From assembly GCF_028858725.1 (NCBI RefSeq), contig NC_084767.1:32580895-32644894 (forward strand): a DNA stretch of 64,000 nucleotides, given 5' to 3'. The notes below the pieces were generated by a model. That model was not told the DNA's origin. It saw only the letters and a list, made by a program, of their open reading frames with translations, and ran no database searches. The stretch's first letter is position 1; each line of letters opens with the position of its first letter. The translations under genes and the position numbers were made by a program. Shown in pieces: positions 25,301 to 34,300 of the stretch. This DNA is from Colius striatus. Taxonomy: Eukaryota > Chordata > Aves > Coliiformes > Coliidae.

Positions 25301-28300
25301 GAGCAGAAAACATGACCTATATTTGTGTAAATATATTATATAAAATAGAATTATATCTGTGTTTGTTATTCTCACATCTCCAAGCTTTGGGCATGATCAA
25401 CATGAAATTCAACAACTTCTATAGAAATAACGACACTTAGGCAATTAATTTTAGAAAGAAAGCCATTACAGAGGTCAAGTTTTAAAAAAAGAAAAAGAAA
25501 GAAAAGAGGTCACACTTTGCAGAGCTTACAAATTCAGTAACATTCTCTGCAACTCACTAAAATTTCAAATTAGTAAGAGCTCCAGGCCGGCACAGAAGCT
25601 CAAATCCACATAAAGTATTTTGTGTGACACTTTCTCTTAATATCCTACTGCTTTCAATCAACCACCTGAATAACAAAGGAATGGATTAACTGCAGTAAAC
25701 AAAACAGTACATTCTGCTGATTTGTAAGAATCCCACCTATTAATGCTTGAGGGGATCAATAAAAAAAGAATTGATCATAGAATCACAGAATGGTAGGGGT
25801 TGGAAGGGACCTCTAGAGATCATCTAGTCCAACCCCCCTGCAGGTCCACCTAGATCAGGTGACACAGGAACACGTCCGGGTGGGTTTTGAAGACCTTCAA
25901 GGAAGGAGACTCCACACCCTCCCTGGGCTGCCTGTGCCAGGGCTCCCTCACTCTCACAGTAAAATAGTTTTTCCCTATGTTTAAATGGAAGTTTTTGTGT
26001 TCCAGCTTCATCCCATTATCCCTTGTCCTGTTGCTAGATACAATAGAAAAAAGGGATGTCCCAACCTCCTGAGATCCAGATACTTGTAAATATTGAGATC
26101 CTCCCTCAGTCTCCTCTTCTCTAGACTGAACAGCCCTAGTGCCCACTTCTCCTCATAAGGAAGATGATGTAATTGGATAACCTGCAATACTTACCAGTGA
26201 GATATTTGTCTAAAGGCATTACAGGTGCAACATGAGGTGTGGCTTGGGTAATGAGGAGGTTTATAAGTTCAGGCTTAAAATTCTTCAGAGTCAGCAACGC
26301 TCTTGCAATAAGACCACCCATGGAATGACCTACTATTGCAACACTAGTTGGTGGAAATTCTTGATCCTTAAGCAAAGAGTAAACACATCAGATTTGACAT
26401 TGAACTACGGTCATCAGTAGCAGAGTTTTCCCCCAGAATTAACTCATGTCTCCTCTCAAGAATAATATTAAATAGTATCAACTTGTCAAGTTTACAAAAT
26501 GAATATAAATTTAGCTGCTATCTCAAAAAATGTGTTTAATGTGAGGTTTCCAGTTCAACAGGAAATCTTACATAGTCTGTATAAGCACAAGAAAGCTAAG
26601 CTTTTTTTAATTTCTGAGACTCTTAAGGACAGGGGATATCAGAGACATTTCCAATAGAAAACTAGGTGCAAGGTGATGCTATATTAACATTTTAACCCTC
26701 TAGAAAAAATTTACGTCTCTACTACAAAAAACACAATACAGAACCTAACCAAAGCTCTGGGATTGTCACAAGTGTTAAAAAAAAAATCTATTAAGGAAGG
26801 AGCAGCAGTTCTCTACCGCAGAGTTATCACATTCTATTATCTCCACACATTATAAAGTCTCCCTCCCTTATTCATTATTCTTTGGTTTTGAAGCAGAAAA
26901 GGCACCCCAGATTTCCATTCCCAAATACATGTACATTATTCAGCATATGTCACTACTTACCTTGTACAACTTCAGAATTGCTTTTATGCATTCATGAACA
27001 AACTTGGTCTGTCTTTGCAGACTACCACCATACAATGCGACCAACTCCTCGTTAAAGTTGACACTGAAGAAATTAAAATGATACTTGAAGTCAACATCTT
27101 CTGCTTTTCTAAGTGCAATGGAGCCAAGAGAACGTACTAGGAAAAGAAATGACAAATTAAAACAGGCTAATAGTCACTGCTTAGCATCATCATTAGTAGG
27201 CAAACACATGAATATATAAATATTTGTTTCCTAATAGATATCTTAAATCCATTCTTCATCTTAAGACATTTATAAGCGAAAAAAGGATGAAAAGGACAAC
27301 CAAAAGTAAATAGTCTTCTTCCTAATATGCAATCATACTTGTTTTACACAGATTTCAAGATGTAAATAATTAGAGCAAAAGCACCAGCCATTTGCTACCG
27401 CAACCAAATTGTTAAATGAGAAAAGAAATAATTATCTCCTCTTTTTATAAGAATCAATCTGATAAAAAAAAAAGTAAACACGTTGCAAGAAGAGCTTATA
27501 CAAGAATGTGGAAAACAACAAACCTGATTAGATGAAAGGAAAGTTTGGGATGAATTAAAGAGCTGCATGGTATGCCTATGGCAGTTAATCATGCAATCCA
27601 TCTTACCGCTGACTACAGAGGTATTTTACGTCTAAAACAAATGTGTACAAGATCAAGGATTTTGTTCTTCTACCTGAGGGCTGCTTTTCTCGTCAGATTT
27701 GCACCTTTTTACTGCCACCAGGGCAAGAAGGCAAAACAACCATTCTTGACTTCAACTCCAGAGGCATTGCTGATGCAAGGCTTTCCTAAAATTCCTCAGA
27801 AGACCATCAACTCAAGGGAGGTTCTGCTCCCCCTCTCCTCTGCCCTAGTGAGGCCTTATCTGGAGTCCTATGTCCAGCTCTGGGCTTCCCAGCTCAAGAC
27901 AGACAGGGAACTTCTGGAGGTAGTCCAGCACAGGGCCACCAAGATGATCAGAGGACTGAAGCATCTTCCTTATCAGGAAAGGTTGCAGGAACTGGGGCAG
28001 TGTAGTCTAGAGAAGAGGAGACTGAGGGGGATCTCATTAATATTTAGAAATATCTAAATGGTAGGTGACACAAGGTTGAGACATCCCATTTGTCTACGCT
28101 ATCTAGCAACAGGACACAAAGTAATGGAAAGAAGTTGGAATACAAAAAGTTCCATTTAAACATAAGGAAAATTACTTTACTGTGAGGGTGAGGGAGCTCT
28201 GGCACAGGCAGCCCAGGGAGGGTGTGGAGTCTCCTTCTCCAGAGGTGTTAAAAATCTGCCTGGATGTGTTCCTGTGTGATCTGATCTAGGTGGACTTGGG

Positions 28301-31300
28301 GTTGGACTAGATGATCTCTAAAGGTTCCTTCCAATCCCTACCATTCTATGATTCTGTTTCTATGAACTCTAGAACAACATTCCAAAACACCAATGAGATC
28401 TGTATGGGAGACTAGAAAACCACACCTTAAAAGTCACTTTTCCACCTAAAACCTTGAGGGAGAAAACATTCTGTTTACAAGGTCTTGTTCCTGAGCTGCC
28501 TTCTCTGTCTAACCAGGGCTGCTATTTAATACATCGTTCTGTGTGCAGAATTGTTCCCGAGTTTCCATGGAGATACATGAGTCCAGAACATTAATGGCTG
28601 CAAATAAAAACGCATTGTAGGGAAAGAATAACATAGAAGAGAAAGTCCCAAAAGCAAATATATAAAATAACAAATGATTGCCAGAAAAGTCTGCCCAAAC
28701 CCAGCACACAGAAGCAAGGTTTTAGAGTGGAACAGTTTCAGACATCTACAGCCTGCAGAATTTTCCTTCTCAGAAACATTTGCTATAGAAATGAATATAT
28801 CAGACTTCAGAAAAGCTCATGAAATGAGAAAGTAATGCTTATAACATACATGTTCCAATACCCAAACAGCTATTATCAGAGTGATGGAAATTACAAAGCT
28901 AATTTGCAGTCAATCATTTCACTAATTCTATTTAAAGCTAATAAGCAGTAAGAACATCTTTAAGATTACTTGAGAAGACCTACAAAGTATTTAAAACATC
29001 AAGTGTCTTATCACAACTTTCTATCTTGAAGGTCATGGTAAAAGGAACAAGGATACTGCTAAAGATCACAGGGAAGCATATGACAGATTCCTAAACAGAA
29101 ATCAGGATCTCAATCTCAGGTTCATCCTCAACATTTAGTCTGGACCTTTTACTCGAAGTCTGAATTGCACACATTTTAAAAGGTTCAATTTAGTGTACAT
29201 GGAAGATGATGAACTAAAATGTTTCAGAAGTGCCTGTGAAGCATCAAAGAGGTTGTAGTGAGACAGGTGTCAGTCTCTCCTACCAAATAAGCGACAGAAC
29301 AAGAGGAAATGACCTCAAGTTGTACCAGGAGAGGATTAGATTGGATATTTGGAAAGACAGTTTCACTGAAAGGGTCAAGAATTGGAACAGGCTCCTCAGG
29401 GAAGTGGTCAAGTCACCATCCCTAGAAGCATTTCAAAGACATGAAGATGAGGTACTGAGGGACGTGGTCTAGTGGTAGGCTTGGCAGTGTGAGGTTAGTG
29501 GTTGGGCTTGATCACCCTAAAGGTCCTTTCCAACCTAAATGATTCTACAAAAAATAGTAAGCACAGCAAAGGCAGCATTAGCACCTCTGTCTTCATTGCT
29601 CAGCAAATATGAATATATTTTAAACAAGTATGAAAATAATGATAGCAACAGCTTTTCTGCTCAGCCAGAATGAAAGTGTGTTCTCACAATAAATTCTGAA
29701 CAAAATATGATTTTTCATAAATTCCATAGTAAACCGAAACCTATTGTGAGCCACGAAATAAGGAAAAATAGTTTATTTTAACAAAGACTTTGAAAACTGC
29801 ATATATGACTTATTGCCTATCTCCCTAAATCAATTTCTCAAAGAATAAATATTTAAAAGTTTATTGATTCTAGGTTGCACATGATATCCACAGCATGTAG
29901 CACTTCTACTCACGCAGTTTAAAGGGGTTTTTTTGGGATACGTCCTTTTATTTCCTAACATGTATTGAAAGTACTATTTTATTTCCTGCATAATGATGTA
30001 CTCCTGTGAATTAATGTAGTCTGTAAAAACACAGATTTGCAATACTCTATACACAATTACAAAAGTCCATATGGCATCTCTCATAATCATTAAGTTTGTA
30101 ATTTGCTTTGGATGCTATTGTGCCTACAGGCTTCTGTATGGGTTTTCTGAAAGTACGAGTTGGTAAAATATTTTACTTGTTATAAACTAAGTGAGTATGT
30201 TCTCAAAGAAAATAACTTTGCAAAGGTTCTCTGAAATCACATAATTTAATCATCAAGTTTGGTGCAGATATAAAGAAAAAATACCACAGTAAGACAACAG
30301 GGTTTAGACTGTGGTTGTTTTCCCCATATAATACATGTCAATTTTGTTAACATTATTAAGAACGTTACTAACGTTTCAAAGCACATTTTAGAGAACAAAA
30401 ATAACGGTCTGACTAACCCAGTCAGAATGGAATACAGGATACTTAAATAAACAAATACAATATGTCATCAAACTACTAACTTCAATACCCATAATGAAAA
30501 ATAAAAATGCTTTAACATTATTAACTCTTTTCATTTGGAGCCTGGAATTTAAGGGAATAACCTGGAAAAGAAAAGCAGGCTACATGTAAAGTATAAAGGT
30601 GATGCTACGGAAAAAACACCACTACATAAAGAAATAGGAAATAATAAAGCTACAAGAAAAGATGCTGCCTATTTCTATAGAGTGCAATTACTTCACATCA
30701 CAGACAGTAGCTTCTTCAGTTTCTTCTAATCAAATTCAGGTCTTGTTTCATTTGGCATAACTGCATTAACCTTGCTCAAATCAAAACCAACTAGATGTTC
30801 TCAATCAAATTACATCAAGGGTGTGGTGCTGCCATAGCAAAGCTAAACTGTACTGTTTCTGGCTTTCAAAAGACAAAGTCTCACTCCAGAAAAATATTAC
30901 AGCTCAACTGTTCAATTGATTTCAAACAAACATAATGTATTTTGACTGCTTGAAACTAAACACAGACTAGCAAGGGTATCCATATCATAATACGATCAAT
31001 CATTATGACTCAATGTTATTTCAAACAAAAAACTCCTTGTCGATAACTAGTGCATAAATGAGAGCTCTTTGTAACATAGCTAATGCTTACCTTGTTTGTA
31101 ACTGCCAGCATTCCCAGGAAGAAAGAGAACTGGAATTCCTGTCAATAGGAGATTTTTGTTTTCTTCAGCGTAGTTCCCTTCCCCATAGAGATAGAGCTCA
31201 TACACTGGGTATCGTCTGGCTGTTTTTCTGGGTAATTTTATTTTCTGTTGCAAAATAAACCAAATATCTTGCTTATACTGTTGCAAACAAGAAAATACAG

Positions 31301-34300
31301 TGGCTTTCCAGCCATTTAGATGATCTGGCTTTTATGTATTGGTTTTTTTACAGTATAAAGAATATAGAATAAAAACCTGAGTTTTGCTTTAAAGACAACA
31401 GTAAAAAACAAAGCATCGAGTATTTTGTTTAAGTATTAGTGTGTATAACGAGTGGCTCCAGTTACTTGAAACCCCTATTAACTGACTTTGAAACAAACTG
31501 CAAATAAATGCACGTATGCATCTTTTGAAGTTGCATAAGCCAAGAACCTGATAGCCTTCTATGAGGGTATAACTGGCTGGCTAGATGAGGGGAGAGCAGC
31601 AGATATCATCTGCCTTTACTTCAGCAAAGCTTTTGACACTGTCTCCCATAACATCCTCATCAGAAAGCTCAGGCACTGTGGGTTGGAGGTTCATCGAGAA
31701 CTGGCTGAATGACAGAACCCAGAAGGTGGTGATCAATGGCACAGGATCGAGTTGGAGGCCTGTGGCCAGTGGAGTTCCACAGGGACTGGTTCTGGGGCCA
31801 GTCTTGTTCAACATCTTCATCAATGACCTGGATGAGGGGACAGAGTGTACTCTCAGCAAGTTCACTGATGACAACAAACTGGGAGGACTGGCTGATTCCC
31901 CAGAAGGCTGTACTGCTATTCAGCTGCATCTCAACTGGCTTGAGAGTTGGGCAGAGAGGAACCTCATGAGGTTCAACAAGGACAAGTGCAGAGGCCTGCA
32001 CCTGGAGAGGAACAACTCCATGCATGAGTACAGGCTTGGGAATGATCTGCTGGAGATCAGCTCTGCAGAGAGAGACCTGGGAGTCCTGATTGATAATAAA
32101 CTAAACATGAGTCAGCAATGTGCCCTTGTGGCCAAAAAGGCCAATGGCATTCTGGGATGCATCAAGAAGAGTGTGGCCAGTAGGTTGAGGGAGGTTCTCC
32201 TCTCCTTCTACTCTGCCCTGGTGAGGCCTCATCTGGAGTCCTGTGTCCAGTTCTGGGCTCCTCAGCTCAAGAGGGACAGGGAACTTCTGGAGAGAGTCTA
32301 GCACAGGGCCACCAAGATGATCAGGGAACTGGAACGTCTCTATGAGTAAAGGCTGTGGGAACTGGGGCTGTTTAGTCTAGAGAAGAGGAGACTGATGGGG
32401 GATCTCATTAACATTTAGAAGTACTTAAAAAGTACTTTTCTGTTGTCTCCAGTGACAGAACAAGGGTTACCAGACATAAGCTGGAACATAAAATTTCCAC
32501 TTAAACATCAGAAAAAAACTTTTTTACTGTTAAGGGTGAGGGAGCCCTGGCACACGCTGCCCAGGGAGGGTGTGGAGTCTCTGTCTCTGGTAGTTTTCAA
32601 AACTCTCCAGGACGCATTCCTGTGTGACCTGATCTCGGTTGACCTATTTCTGCAGGGGGATTAGACTAGGTGATCTCTAGAGGTCCCTACAAACCCTTAC
32701 CATTCTATGAGTCTATGTTTCTATGAAATCTAGCCTCATACTGCAACCAGGAAAACAAACAAACAAACAAGACATGTCAAAACCCAATCACTTCTACCAA
32801 GACCTGGAAAATTGAGCCAGGAACTGAGGCACACGAGTGATAGAAACTATAATGCATCTGAAGGGTTCTGGAATCCTTTACAATCCAAGGTCACTCAGCA
32901 TCAGATGCCAATGCCACATGTCCAGCACAGAGTTACAAAGTTCACTGCTGGACGACAACTAATTACATCAGACTAAATTACAGATGCAGCATGAATTGTC
33001 CTAGATGATTTTTACAGAGGTGTAACCTGCAATGGGAATTTAAACAATAGTAGTAACCACCTCAATGTCACTTGGTTTTGTAAGAACTGCAGAGTCAATT
33101 TATACAGTTGTCATCTTAAAGAAGGTCTTATTTCTTCCAATAAAACAAAGAAACAAACAATCAACTACCTAATCTATCACAATGTATTCAGAGGATTACT
33201 GATTCCCAGAGAAAATAACTAAATCTCTCTGATCTGAGGGCTAGGTGGTGATTAAGTCTTAGACCAGTAATTTACGACTCTTAGAGCCATATGACACTGC
33301 TTTGAAACAAATAAGCAGAGGGCAAGAAAGCATTTAATTAATTCCTTTATGGAAGTTGGTTTATAATCTTGAGTTTCCAAGATAGGGATTTTAAAAATTT
33401 CTACAAATGTTAATACACTTGTCCTAGCATTTGATTACTTATGACAATTCATAGATAAAAAAGGTAATTAAAAAATATACGTTTATTAAGGTGTGATTTA
33501 TATTTTAAGGAATCACTTTATTTTAAAGACTAAGGTCAAAACTAAACTCAGTTTTGCATTAAAAATCCTCACTAAAGCCTCTCAATTACTTTATCGAAAT
33601 AGATGCATTTCTATTTCTGATATTTCAGTTGTTTATCTCAACTGCTTCTACAGTAAAGGCGATTTAGCTTTAATTCCCTGACCACACACACACTCTTTTC
33701 CTTCCTCTGTTGAAAGCTGAGGGAGAAGGAAATTGTTTGCCATATTGCTTATTTGCAACCTCTCCTTATGACATACAGATATATTGTATTTTATAATATA
33801 TTATTTTTAAATTACACATATTAGAGAAAGAGCACATATAATTTCTTCACTGTGAACAAAAAAGATTAAGCTTTGTTCAAGGCTCATGTCTTCAGATCAC
33901 TATTTCAATGTACTTTCCCTTTTGTCCATTATTTCACCTTTCCAACTTCACTAACCAACTGTCCCTTTCTCATTCCTTTATACTGCTCCTTTTTCAAAGG
34001 CTTTCAAAATTCTGGGGAAAAAAAAATCTACCAGTTTCCATTACTAAACTAGGAACGGCATCAAGATTTGTTGGTATGCGTTCCTGATAGATCAAATCAA
34101 CTGCTCCTCCATAGTATCTTCCCATCTTTTCGGAAGGTCTTACAGAACATAAAATTGACGAGCTGCCCTTCTTTGGGTCAACGTCAAAAGCAAAAAACTT
34201 ACACTATCTATGAAAATTGTACTACCAAAATATCAGGTGTTTTCAGTAAATCACAGTGTTCAAATATTATGACAAAATGGCAATGTGTAACTCCAAAGGG

